Below are positions 33,349 through 42,713 of a DNA stretch of 64,000 nucleotides, one piece after another. A program made the position numbers and the translations under genes. The first letter of the stretch is position 1. Every line of letters starts with the position of its first letter. The stretch is from CBDDKZ01 sp965230415. GTDB lineage: Bacteria > Bacteroidota > Bacteroidia > Cytophagales > JAAEPT01. The stretch lies in contig CBDDKZ010000005.1 of the NCBI GenBank assembly GCA_965230415.1, forward strand, positions 1,364,001-1,428,000, written 5' to 3'. The notes under the pieces were generated by a model. That model did no database searches and was not told the origin of the DNA. It saw only the letters and a program-made list of their open reading frames with translations.

Positions 33349-34701
33349 TTAAACTTTCTGTTCGACTCTTAATGTAGTTCTTTTGTACAAATAATAAAAT
33401 CGACATAATTGTAGAATTGCGGAACATAATAAGCCAAATACAATTCCATACCATATTCCATAAATCCCTAAATCCATATGAAAAGCCATGATATAACTCA
33501 TAGGGATACATATTATCCAATAAGATATGGTGGATACAAGCGTTGGTACTCTCACGTCGTTCATTCCCCTTAGAGCTGCCACGGCTATGTGTTGTACTGC
33601 ATCGATTAATTGAAATAATGCAGCAATGATAAGCAAATTTGAAGCAATTCCCACTATCTCATTATTCTCCACAAATAATGTAGGCCAGAATCCTCGCCCG
33701 AAATAAAAGACCAGCCCACAGCAGCCCATAAATACTGTGGACATCAACATGGCATTGTTCATCACCTTTTTCAACTCTACAAAATTCCGACTCCCCATAA
33801 AATTACCAACCTTTACAGTAGTGGCCTGTGCAATACCACTCATCAGAATAAAGGAGATAGTCGCCATTTGAAGCGCTATATTGTGTGCAGCGGTATATTG
33901 CCTGCCCAACCAGCCGGTCATTATCACTGCGATTGAAAATGCTCCGCCTTCCAAAGTAAACTGAATTGCAATAGGGATACTCATTTTTAGTATTCTTGTT
34001 ATTTGCATTTTGTTGATTAGACGAATGGATAATGAAGACACGTAGGACCGAAACTTGGAGCTTCTAAGTACATAAAAAGCCATGGCGAGGGCCATTAGCA
34101 CACGTGCAAAAAAAGTAGCATATGCCGCTCCGAGTAAGCCCATCGCCGGCATGCCAAATTTTCCGTATATGAACGTATAATTCAACATAATATTCACCAC
34201 ATTCCCAACAAGGCTTATTACCATAGCGGTGCGTGTATCTGCCATTCCTTCTGCAAATTGCTTAAAAGGCTGAAAAAACATCAAAGGCATAAGGCTCAGA
34301 CATACAACCTCAAAATAACCTTGTCCCAATTGAGTGATTATGGGCTCCTGCCCCATGTAGAAAAGAAAAGGAGAACATAGATAAGATCCGTATGCTATTA
34401 GAATGCCCAATGGTAAAAATAGTGCTAAGGAATTGGCCAGCACTGATGATATCTTTTGTTCATCATTTTCACCCACTGCATTGGCAACTATTGGCGTAAT
34501 TCCCATACTTAAACCGAGGCAAAGAATAAGCGGAAATATTTGTACCCCGAAGGCAAAAGCCGCCGCCGATAAATGATCCGGATCATAATTGCCAAGCATA
34601 AGAGTATCGGCAACATTGGTCATTATATGCCCTAGCTGACCCAAACTCACTGGTAGACCAATTTTTAATAGTTCCCGGAAATACGTTGTTTTTTGGGACA
34701 C
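33349..34701 (-). CDS. MATE-family efflux transporter
   Basis: This 450-residue protein has twelve membrane segments arranged in two halves, with the MATE start GLPVSLGQLGHIMTNVADTLMLG and the second-half equivalent IPIAIQFTLEGGAFSIAVIMTGWLG. Such proteins export drugs or metabolites using Na+ or H+. It begins 2 bp after the end of the MoxR gene, so the two are co-transcribed. The substrate cannot be told from sequence. Confidence 0.93.
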   Translation of the reverse strand: MSQKTTYFRELLKIGLPVSLGQLGHIMTNVADTLMLGNYDPDHLSAAAFAFGVQIFPLILCLGLSMGITPIVANAVGENDEQKISSVLANSLALFLPLGILIAYGSYLCSPFLFYMGQEPIITQLGQGYFEVVCLSLMPLMFFQPFKQFAEGMADTRTAMVISLVGNVVNIMLNYTFIYGKFGMPAMGLLGAAYATFFARVLMALAMAFYVLRSSKFRSYVSSLSIRLINKMQITRILKMSIPIAIQFTLEGGAFSIAVIMTGWLGRQYTAAHNIALQMATISFILMSGIAQATTVKVGNFMGSRNFVELKKVMNNAMLMSTVFMGCCGLVFYFGRGFWPTLFVENNEIVGIASNLLIIAALFQLIDAVQHIAVAALRGMNDVRVPTLVSTISYWIICIPMSYIMAFHMDLGIYGIWYGIVFGLLCSAILQLCRFYYLYKRTTLRVEQKV

Positions 34702-34703
34702 AA

Positions 34704-35702
34704 TTAGGTTGTAGCTATAGAAACCTTATTCAAAATAGCATCGACAATGTGCTTGGTGGTAATACCGTCTGCTTCCGCTTCATAATTAAGAATAATGCGA
34801 TGACCAAGTACATCTTGGGCGATTTCTTTGATATCTTCGGGTAACACATAATCTCTTCCCGCCATATATGCCACTGCTTTTGCCGCTAAATTCAAAGAAA
34901 TACTAGCCCGTGGAGAGACTCCAAACTGAATATAAGCAGCTTCTTTTTCCAGACCATATTCTTTGGGATTTCGCGTTGCAAATACCAATTCAATAATATA
35001 GTGCTCCAAAGGCTCCGAAAGTTTGATGTTGTTCACGGCATCTCTTATCGCAAAAATGTCTTCCCTGGTTAACAAGGCATTAACCTCGCTATTAAAGCTC
35101 ATGTTTGCCATTCTGCGCATGACCTCTAATTCAGAAGCTTTATCCGGATAATTAACATATACTTTCATCATGAAGCGATCGACCTGTGCCTCGGGCAATG
35201 GGTATGTTCCTTCCTGATCTACGGGGTTTTGTGTAGCAAGCACGAGAAACGGCCTGTCGAGCTTATATGTTGTCTCCCCGATTGTAACCTGCTTTTCTGC
35301 CATGGATTCCAAAAGTGCGGCTTGTACTTTTGCCGGACTACGGTTTACCTCATCTGCCAATACTATGTTTGCAAATACCGGGCCTTTTTTAACTTCAAAC
35401 TCCCCTTTTTGTTGGTTATAAATCATAGTACCGATCAGGTCCGCGGGTAGCAGATCGGGTGTAAACTGAATGCGGTTAAAATCCAGATGTAAAACTTTAG
35501 CGAGCGTGTTAATTGTTAATGTCTTAGCCAGACCAGGCACACCCTCCAATAAGATATGGCCGTTAGTAAATAAACCGATAAGTAAACGGTTTACCATATA
35601 TTCTTGCCCTACCACTACTTTTTTTACTTCTGTAATTACCTGATTTACTTTTTCTTGCAGACTACCCGCAACTAAGGCATTTTCATTTGCAGCTTCTTCC
35701 AT
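34704..35702 (-). CDS. MoxR-family AAA+ ATPase
   Basis: A 332-residue cytoplasmic ATPase. Walker A is EGVPGLAKT (about residue 54), Walker B is IVLADEVNRSP, sensor 1 is VLATQNPVDQEGTYPLPEAQ, and the C-terminal lid is GVSPRASISLNLAAKA. MoxR ATPases act as chaperones, usually beside VWA/DUF58 genes; none is present here and a MATE gene follows instead. A perfect -7 box lies just upstream. Confidence 0.93.
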   Translation of the reverse strand: MEEAANENALVAGSLQEKVNQVITEVKKVVVGQEYMVNRLLIGLFTNGHILLEGVPGLAKTLTINTLAKVLHLDFNRIQFTPDLLPADLIGTMIYNQQKGEFEVKKGPVFANIVLADEVNRSPAKVQAALLESMAEKQVTIGETTYKLDRPFLVLATQNPVDQEGTYPLPEAQVDRFMMKVYVNYPDKASELEVMRRMANMSFNSEVNALLTREDIFAIRDAVNNIKLSEPLEHYIIELVFATRNPKEYGLEKEAAYIQFGVSPRASISLNLAAKAVAYMAGRDYVLPEDIKEIAQDVLGHRIILNYEAEADGITTKHIVDAILNKVSIATT

Positions 35703-35726
35703 ATACGCTTTACATTAAGACTTCTT

Positions 35727-35734
35727 CAAAATTA
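35727..35734 (-). promoter_or_regulatory. -7 box (TAATTTTG) upstream of moxR-MATE unit
   Basis: Exact TAnnTTTG on the minus strand 24 nt before the MoxR ATG; the -33 region is T-rich (TTTT) at about 19 bp spacing. Confidence 0.5.
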
Positions 35735-35792
35735 ATAAGGTTTAAACGAAAGTAAAACCGATTTATTGAAATATTCAATCAATTTCAAAGAG

Positions 35793-36431
35793 CTATTCCG
35801 GAATTTTATTATTTAAATACTTAAGTCGATAGTTTTTGAAGTCATATATAATTCCTACCTGAATGGCTAAAGTAAGATTCACACTATTACTGAACCCTAC
35901 TTGAATTACAGGTGCATAACCCACTCCTCCCTGCGCGAATGCGTATAAACCGGGAAATACCCAATAATTTAAACCCAGTCCAAATTGATTTTCAATAATA
36001 AAGAGACGGTGCCCTCTATTTACATTGAGCTTATCGTTTACCGTTGTGGAAGTATCATTTCTATTGTGAAACACATAGTAGCTATGAAATTGAACGGTAT
36101 ATTGAAAATACAAATTTAAACTATGATTCATCGATACAGGAAAATATTGATAGCTGCCTATAAACCCTAATCGGTCCCAATTAGTTCGAATCCCTCTTCC
36201 GGAACGCTGGTCGAATAATTCAGACTGACTTCCAAGAAGGCCTCTTAAGCCTAGTTGTAATATGTTATCTGATCTTTTCCAACATAAGCTTAGTGCAAGA
36301 ACCTCGTTTATATCTTCAGAATTGTAGATTACTTCTCCTCTCACATGACTTAGTACGAAACTACTGTCCTGAGCGTAACTTTTATAAATAAAGGTGCCTG
36401 TAATTGCTAACAGAAAAATGCAGGTTTTCAT
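35793..36431 (-). CDS. Putative outer-membrane beta-barrel protein
   Basis: A 212-residue protein with a signal peptide (MKTCIFLLAITGTFIYKSYAQ). The rest alternates strand-like segments and turns (IGSYQYFPVSMNHSLNLYFQYTVQFHSYYVF, FAQGGVGYAPVIQVGFSNSVNLTLAIQVGIIYDF) and ends near an aromatic strand, as small outer-membrane barrels do. I do not recognise the family. It stands between the MFS and MoxR genes on the same strand, with no obvious functional link. Confidence 0.6.
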   Translation of the reverse strand: MKTCIFLLAITGTFIYKSYAQDSSFVLSHVRGEVIYNSEDINEVLALSLCWKRSDNILQLGLRGLLGSQSELFDQRSGRGIRTNWDRLGFIGSYQYFPVSMNHSLNLYFQYTVQFHSYYVFHNRNDTSTTVNDKLNVNRGHRLFIIENQFGLGLNYWVFPGLYAFAQGGVGYAPVIQVGFSNSVNLTLAIQVGIIYDFKNYRLKYLNNKIPE

Positions 36432-36470
36432 CTTTCATTTAAACGATTTCACACATTGAATATTGCACAC

Positions 36471-37703
36471 TTATTTGATAATACGTCTCAGAATTAATGT
36501 ACATCCAAGACCCACTACTGCAAAGATTAAAAATGTGCCAAAAAGAAGCTGATGTGCGTTTTTTTGACCACTATCTAAGAACAAGCCCATGAGCGGTCCC
36601 ATAAAAATATCAGGCGTATAGCCCAAAAAAGATATAATTCCGACTGCTGTACCTGTGGCAGGTAAAGGCACCTTTAATTCCTCCAAAATGGCAAAATACA
36701 CACCCCTTATTCCGTAAACACCAGCCAGCAAACAGGTTAAAATCAGCAGAAATGATAACATCTTGGATGCCAGCCCCAAGAAGATAAAAAAGGAGCCGGC
36801 TATCATGCCTACAAAACAAAGGGTTATGACATATAAACCATTTTTTTTGTCTGCCAAAAACCCAGCGATGACCGCAAACAAAGGTCGAAGCCAAAATGTA
36901 AACGTTCCCATACCAGTTGCATCAATATCGCTTAACCCCAGTACTTCGACTCCATAAAGAGAAATATCATCCGTAGTTTTATAGCCAACATAAGCACAAA
37001 TTACTATAACCGATTGCAGCCAGATGTTCTTATTTTTAGTCACTGCAAGCAGCTGGGAAAACCGTATTCGTTGTGAATGGGAGTTTTTAATCACTTTTTT
37101 GGGCACGACTTTCCAAACCAACCAACCAATTGCAGCGATAATAATAGTAATGGTGACATAAAGCCATAAAACCCTGTCGAAGGCTGTATTTTGATGAGCA
37201 GATCCGGCATCACTACTATTACTATAAACGAACCACATCAATGTTGCGACCAGCGCCGCACTTATACCACGGCCTCCTTCCAAGTACCCAAAAGCCTTGC
37301 CCTGCAAAAAGTCTCCGCCCCATTCTCTTGTTGCGCGTATCATAGCCGACCAAAACAACAAAATAGTACTTACTCCCCAAAAACCATATACCCAAAGTAA
37401 CGATTGATAAGTGTTAAATAGCAGCAAAAACAAAGTTCCAATAGCCGTAACCCATAACGAAAAGGCCATTAAATTCCGTACTGGAACCCGATCGGCTAAG
37501 GGACCACCGAGTAAATACGAAATCATAGCACAAATACCATAGATACCAAAAGCCTGACCCAACTGCGTATTGTCTATTTGAAATGCCTGAAGAATGCCCG
37601 GTCTAAAGATTCGCACTACCGTAAAAGGAAGAAAAAATATCGCTTCTCCTGCAAGAACAATAGCAATTAGTATTTTAACACGTTTGGATATTATCTTATT
37701 CAT
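36471..37703 (-). CDS. MFS transporter
   Basis: This 410-residue permease has twelve membrane helices. The first loop carries a recognisable MFS motif (MISYLLGGPLADRVPVRNLM) and the matching one in the second half is AVIAGFLADKKNGLYV. The overall layout (RATREWGGDFLQGKAFGYLEGGRG between helices 4 and 5) is like uncharacterised Bacteroidota transporters of the sugar-phosphate/anion type. The substrate is unknown. The gene has no close partner. Confidence 0.88.
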   Translation of the reverse strand: MNKIISKRVKILIAIVLAGEAIFFLPFTVVRIFRPGILQAFQIDNTQLGQAFGIYGICAMISYLLGGPLADRVPVRNLMAFSLWVTAIGTLFLLLFNTYQSLLWVYGFWGVSTILLFWSAMIRATREWGGDFLQGKAFGYLEGGRGISAALVATLMWFVYSNSSDAGSAHQNTAFDRVLWLYVTITIIIAAIGWLVWKVVPKKVIKNSHSQRIRFSQLLAVTKNKNIWLQSVIVICAYVGYKTTDDISLYGVEVLGLSDIDATGMGTFTFWLRPLFAVIAGFLADKKNGLYVITLCFVGMIAGSFFIFLGLASKMLSFLLILTCLLAGVYGIRGVYFAILEELKVPLPATGTAVGIISFLGYTPDIFMGPLMGLFLDSGQKNAHQLLFGTFLIFAVVGLGCTLILRRIIK

Positions 37704-37943
37704 GCTTTTATAGATGTCTTAAATTTAATTACCATCTAGAAAAATACCTCTTAAAGGCCAAAAATTTTTATCTTTAATAAACCAATTCTAACGACCAAGT
37801 TGACTTAATGCATACTTCCTTTCCTGATCCTGCTTTTTACTTATACAACGAGAGGTACAGATAGTCCGATTCAATGGAATGAGGACATAAAAATAATAAA
37901 GATTGATAGCCTTGTTTCATGCTATGCAGATAGCACCGCCAGC

Positions 37944-39818
37944 ATGTCTGCTCAAGAAGTGATCATAAAAGGTATTTTCAAAGCCGCTGTTAAAAGTCCA
38001 ATTAACCTGGGGACATCTAATTACAGACATTGGATAAAATTACGTATTAAGAACAATACACCAGCGCACTGCCTATTACTACAAGTTGATAATGCCATGA
38101 TCGATGAGTTGGTTCTATACAAAATAACTACTAAACGTTCAATAGAAATTGCCAAATCAGGTTTGACAGCCAATTATCATAAACGAAAATACCGACACCC
38201 ACGCATTGTTTTAGAATTAACTATTAACCCTGGAGATGAACAGGAGTTCCTGATTTCTTTGAAGAGTACAAAGCCGCTCTTCATACCTTTAACGCTCTCT
38301 GACACAAAATCTACCTATGAAAGTTTACTTCAGCAAGATGCACTTTTTGGCATTTATTTTGGTATCATATTCATCATGTTTTTTTATAACCTGTTCATCT
38401 ATTTCACCATTAGAGATGCTATATATCTTAAATATCTGGCCTATCTCTTTAGCGTTGAGATGGTTCAACTGGCTATTTCAGGCTATACACATGCTTACCT
38501 TTGGCCCCAGAAGCCCTGGTTATCAACTTATGATTTTTACATTGCTGTTCCTCTATCAGGAATAACAATTGTAGAATTTATGCGTCATTACATGAAGGTG
38601 ACAGGCACAATTTCTCCACTTATAAAAAAGTTTCTTAATGGTAGCAATATGCTTTATGCGAGTACTTTTATAAGCACGCTCTTTGGATACACCTACTATT
38701 CTAATATCATCTTTGACTTTTGCGGAGTATTTATGGGATTTTGGTTCTTAATTATTCTTGCAAACTTAGCTATAAAGAAAACTCCGAGTGCCACCTATCT
38801 TTTACTTGGTTGGTCAACGTTCTTATTCGGAGTTATCATTTATTCTTGCAGAAATCTGGGATTATTACCGGCAAACAATTTCACTAATTACACCATGGCT
38901 TTTGGTAATGCAATTGAGACCTTATTTCTTTCTTTCTCCCTTGCTAATCGCATTAATCTACTCAAAAAAGAACGAGAAAAATCGCAAACAGCACTTTTAA
39001 AAGTCTCTTATGAAAACGAAAATTTGATTAAAGATCAAAACATCCTCCTTGAGCAAACGGTTGAAAAACGAACAAAAGAACTTCAGGAATCCCATATCCA
39101 ACTCAAAGAAACCTATCAAAATCTCAAAACTGCAAGATCTAAAATGGAAACCTTAGGGCAAGTTACAGCAGGAATAGCACACGATATTGCCAGTCCCTTG
39201 TCCCAAATAGCCTTGAGTACAACTATCGTAGAAAGTGAACTGAAGCTAGCGAACATACCTACAGACAAAAAAGAGAAAATGAACGCTTTGTTAGCTACCA
39301 TACAGTCTAGCTCTGAATTTGTACTGGAGGTGAGCGGCAGGCTTCGTACCTATAGCCTCAATCAATCAGACAACAACCTATTTGCTCCTTATGAATCTGT
39401 TCAGGAATCATGTAAAATCTTAAGCTATTCTTTGAAGAACATGCAGGTATCAATAAACCTTGATAATGAAGTCCTGATAAAGGGTAACAAAAGCCGTCTC
39501 ACTCAATTATTTATGAATGTAATCAATAATGCTACGCAAGCCATAAGAGCTTGTGAAGTAGCTGGAAATATCACTGTTTCTGACAAAAAAGAGGCCAACT
39601 TTTATGAGATGCAGGTTGTTGATAATGGCATAGGTTTATCTGATAAAGACAAAGGTTTTGTGTTTGACAGCTTCTTCACCACAAAAGCTTCCGGTAATGG
39701 TATTGGTTTGCATGAAGCACAAACAATAGCACGAGAGATGAATGCAGAAGTTAGTTTGGAAAACAATTACGAGGGCAGAGGTTGCACGTTTAGCATTAAG
39801 TTTATAACTATAAACTAA
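37944..39818 (+). CDS. 7TM-DISM sensor histidine kinase
   Basis: From ATG 37944 the protein is 624 residues, but the reading frame stays open upstream to 37809 and encodes a hydrophobic leader (LPFLILLFTYTTRG) joined to SPIQWNEDIKIIKI, which looks like the true N-terminus with signal peptide; no ATG, GTG or TTG exists there. Domains from 37944 are the 7TMR-DISMED2 sensor (to about 115), seven membrane helices (130-335), a coiled coil, HisKA with His413 (GQVTAGIAHDIASPL) and HATPase (MNVINNATQAI, VVDNGIGL, GNGIGLHEA). It signals at the inner membrane by phosphotransfer; no response regulator is adjacent. Confidence 0.88.
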   Translation: MSAQEVIIKGIFKAAVKSPINLGTSNYRHWIKLRIKNNTPAHCLLLQVDNAMIDELVLYKITTKRSIEIAKSGLTANYHKRKYRHPRIVLELTINPGDEQEFLISLKSTKPLFIPLTLSDTKSTYESLLQQDALFGIYFGIIFIMFFYNLFIYFTIRDAIYLKYLAYLFSVEMVQLAISGYTHAYLWPQKPWLSTYDFYIAVPLSGITIVEFMRHYMKVTGTISPLIKKFLNGSNMLYASTFISTLFGYTYYSNIIFDFCGVFMGFWFLIILANLAIKKTPSATYLLLGWSTFLFGVIIYSCRNLGLLPANNFTNYTMAFGNAIETLFLSFSLANRINLLKKEREKSQTALLKVSYENENLIKDQNILLEQTVEKRTKELQESHIQLKETYQNLKTARSKMETLGQVTAGIAHDIASPLSQIALSTTIVESELKLANIPTDKKEKMNALLATIQSSSEFVLEVSGRLRTYSLNQSDNNLFAPYESVQESCKILSYSLKNMQVSINLDNEVLIKGNKSRLTQLFMNVINNATQAIRACEVAGNITVSDKKEANFYEMQVVDNGIGLSDKDKGFVFDSFFTTKASGNGIGLHEAQTIAREMNAEVSLENNYEGRGCTFSIKFITIN

Positions 39819-39831
39819 GCGTCAAAAAAAA

Positions 39832-39875
39832 CGCCAATAATATCCATCGAGAATCGACTTACTGTATTATTGGCG
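39832..39875 (-). terminator. Intrinsic terminator of the GH26-like gene
   Basis: Perfect 11-bp inverted arms CGCCAATAATA (39832-39842) and TATTATTGGCG (39865-39875), followed on the minus strand by a run of eight T (39824-39831). It lies 32 bp past the gene's stop. Confidence 0.85.
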
Positions 39876-39906
39876 CTAGATGTTACGTTGTTGAAGTACT
39901 TAACAG

Positions 39907-42282
39907 CTATTTTTTTGAGAAACGAAGAATTTTATAATCATCAATTAATAGAACATATATACCATGAGGAAGATGCGCCACATTCCATGCTCCGTCAATG
40001 GTTAATTCTTGGATACGACTACCCTGTGCATTGTACAACACAGCATGATGAATTCCCTTGGACAGCCCCTTTATGCGCAGATTCTCCGACACGGGATTCG
40101 GATAGATTGACATCAGTGAATGGCTATATGGTTTGGAACTTCCTACTAAGCAGGGCATCAATCCCGTAGAGCCACCCACACAATCGCCACAATCATCGAT
40201 ATAAGCATCACCTTCTAAATCGCCATGGCAATCTATTTCCTGAGTAAGTGAAATAGTAACGTAATCGAGGTTAACACCTCCATTAGGAGAAACATGCATG
40301 AGTTTATACATTCCTTTTTGAAGTTCAACTCCTTCTACTACTACCTCCTGGTAAGTGTCCCAATTAGGTGTGGCGGGAAGATTTATAGGTCCATTGGCAA
40401 TATCGACACTATCAAAATCAATGCTCACCGACGCGCCATTTCCTGATGCATAGGAAATTGTAAAAGTGTATAGACCACGTGCTTCAACTTCTACTGTATA
40501 GGCCATCCACTCTTCTGCCTCTGTCCACGCAATTACATATCCTCCTGTTCCGTTGTTTGCATCACAGACATCGACATCATCATTTCGATATACACCCGAA
40601 CATTCATTTCCCGGAGTGTTATCTTTGTAAGAAATACCGGATCCGTCTTCATCATAATTTTCAAATTGGACTGTACCAGATATTTTTACAGCCGTTCCTC
40701 CATAAGGGCTACGAGGAGCTATTATCTCGAGCTCCATTGTATAGCTGTCGGCACCTTGAGCGGTATTTACTGTTAATGATACGGTTTTGAGGCCAATTGC
40801 GTCATAAGACACTTCATGTGGGCCTTTGGTATCGGCGGTCATCATGGACGCATCGTCTCCGAACGACCATGCATAAGAAGTAATAGGGATAGACGCAGCA
40901 CTTTGGTCACTAAAACGAATTTTTTCACCTTCAAAAGCGATTAGTTTATCTGCTTTGAATAATACCTTCAGGCATGGAGTTTCACTGGTATTGCCTCCCA
41001 CGCAATTCCCACAAACGTCGGTGAAAGCGATACCATCGTAATCGCCATGGCAATCCTGTTCGCAAACAGCTCCGGTACTGCCGCCAACACAACGATTACA
41101 ATTTGGATCCATGTAAGCTTGTCCTCCCCATTCGCCATTGCAATCTTCTTCACATGGTAATTCTCCGGTATTACCGCCAACACACGTTTCACAATTATCA
41201 ATATATGCCGTCCCATTTTCATCTCCATTACAATCAATAATAGGTCCGCTGCAACCATAATTAGTGTACATATTATTAAGCAAATTGCCGTCAGATTTGA
41301 TGTAGTAATCATCTGCTACAATAGTATTTAACCAATAGTTCTTGGCTTCTTCATCAGTTGCTATTTCAGTATTACCCCACTGCTCGCTAGCTCGCCAGCA
41401 ACCTGCATCAGGATCATCAGCGCAGCCTCCGGAACTTCCTACCCAGTTGTAGCTGATGTAAGCCCAACCTTTAATTAAATCCTCATGTTGCTTTACCCAA
41501 CTATTGAGATTTTCGAACCATGCTTTATTTACAGCGCAACTACCATTGTGTGGTGCAGACTCGGAGATAAGCACGGGTTTTTTGACGGTGTTTTTTGCCC
41601 AATTCAAAAAGTTGCCAGACCTATTGCCTTCCCAGTGTGAATAACCAACCCAGTCGACATATTCATCGCCGGGATAATAGGGTTCCCACCCTCCTTCGCC
41701 ATAGGCAACCTGGAAAACATATGCACAATTTTCGACACCTTCACCCCGGAATATATCTACCATATCCCTCCAGACTGACTTGTAAAACTCTGCAAAACCT
41801 GCGTATTGAAACTCCGCTTCAAATCCAATGCGAAGAAATACCGGATGACCACAATTTTTCACCCATTTGGCGAAATCACGCACTTCCTCCTCCCACTTAT
41901 CATGCTCATCCCGAATACGTTGAGCTACAGCACCTGCAAAGTAATAACCTACATGTAAAAAGGTGTTTTTATAATCCGGAACATCGACATAACCCTGCAA
42001 ATGATTATACTCACAGGTACAATTGTTATCGTCACAGGTATCATGAAAAGGGTCTGTAATACCCCAATGAAATCCATTGGTATACATCGTAGCTCCTGCC
42101 AGTAATGGACCGCCGACAGTGGCATAGTATTTATCTATGGCCTTGTTATTTTGGCCCATAATTAAATAGCAACCTTTTCCGTTGGGTTGCTCAAAGAGTG
42201 CGGGCGTTTCACCATTTACGTATTGGCAGTCTTGCGCCCTCACATAAATCGTACTACATAAAATCATCAATAAATGAACCAT
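39907..42282 (-). CDS. GH26-like secreted glycoside hydrolase with PKD, CBM6 and T9SS domains
   Basis: ATG 42282 is preferred to the GTG 36 bp upstream because it begins a signal peptide (MVHLLMILCSTIYVRAQ) and has AGGAGA just before it. The 791-residue protein has a catalytic domain to about residue 320 resembling GH26 (clan GH-A): Arg151/Glu155 in FLRIGFEAEF as acid/base and Glu241 in KPVLISESAPH as nucleophile, with PYYPGDEYVDWVGYSHW between. Three Cys repeats of the form DC-x-G-x(6)-AY-x-D-x-C-x-x-CVGGxTG follow, then a PKD domain (YAWSFGDDASM), a CBM6-like domain (EWMAYTVEVEARGLYTFTISY), a fourth Cys repeat and a T9SS signal (SIYPNPVSENLRI). A role in extracellular mannan or glucan breakdown is inferred. 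Confidence 0.8.
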   Translation of the reverse strand: MVHLLMILCSTIYVRAQDCQYVNGETPALFEQPNGKGCYLIMGQNNKAIDKYYATVGGPLLAGATMYTNGFHWGITDPFHDTCDDNNCTCEYNHLQGYVDVPDYKNTFLHVGYYFAGAVAQRIRDEHDKWEEEVRDFAKWVKNCGHPVFLRIGFEAEFQYAGFAEFYKSVWRDMVDIFRGEGVENCAYVFQVAYGEGGWEPYYPGDEYVDWVGYSHWEGNRSGNFLNWAKNTVKKPVLISESAPHNGSCAVNKAWFENLNSWVKQHEDLIKGWAYISYNWVGSSGGCADDPDAGCWRASEQWGNTEIATDEEAKNYWLNTIVADDYYIKSDGNLLNNMYTNYGCSGPIIDCNGDENGTAYIDNCETCVGGNTGELPCEEDCNGEWGGQAYMDPNCNRCVGGSTGAVCEQDCHGDYDGIAFTDVCGNCVGGNTSETPCLKVLFKADKLIAFEGEKIRFSDQSAASIPITSYAWSFGDDASMMTADTKGPHEVSYDAIGLKTVSLTVNTAQGADSYTMELEIIAPRSPYGGTAVKISGTVQFENYDEDGSGISYKDNTPGNECSGVYRNDDVDVCDANNGTGGYVIAWTEAEEWMAYTVEVEARGLYTFTISYASGNGASVSIDFDSVDIANGPINLPATPNWDTYQEVVVEGVELQKGMYKLMHVSPNGGVNLDYVTISLTQEIDCHGDLEGDAYIDDCGDCVGGSTGLMPCLVGSSKPYSHSLMSIYPNPVSENLRIKGLSKGIHHAVLYNAQGSRIQELTIDGAWNVAHLPHGIYVLLIDDYKILRFSKK

Positions 42283-42542
42283 ACTTCTCCTGGTTCGTAA
42301 AATAAAAATTTTCGACACGGGTATAATGTTTAAAATGTGACCCTGCGTTGCACAGGAATAAACCTTGGTAAGTGGTATATATAACTATTAGATTGTCATC
42401 ATGCTTATGGGTCTACACAAGACAACTAACAGCACATCTAAGATAACGATAAAAAGCCATTTCTAAGAATCTGCCTGGCAAAAAAATTGCTATAATTCAT
42501 TAATTCCAGGGTCTAAGACTTGAGGCATTCACTTATTTTCCA

Positions 42543-42713
42543 ATGGAGTTGGATTATTCAATGATCCTGGTGTCGTTCAGTGTACGGGAATTTAAAAATG
42601 ACTTTATTGAGAGCTATCAACAAAAGGGATTAACTCCATATTATGGACGATTCAGGATGCAACAAAAGAAGCATGAATCAGACAATGCCATTGAGGCAAC
42701 GTTATTAGAATAA
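42543..42713 (+). CDS. Small ORF, 56 aa (uncertain)
   Basis: ATG 42543 opens a 56-residue frame (MELDYSMILVSFSVREFKND and on) ending at 42713, overlapping the convergent sensor gene by 9 bp. It resembles nothing I know and has no signal or membrane segment. It is the only coding-like content of the 42283-42704 gap. A promoter and Shine-Dalgarno site are not evident. Confidence 0.3.
   Translation: MELDYSMILVSFSVREFKNDFIESYQQKGLTPYYGRFRMQQKKHESDNAIEATLLE

Noticed and set aside
37808..37864. ATG 37808 as the start of the histidine kinase
   Set aside because: It is out of frame with the kinase and runs into a stop at 37862 after 18 codons.
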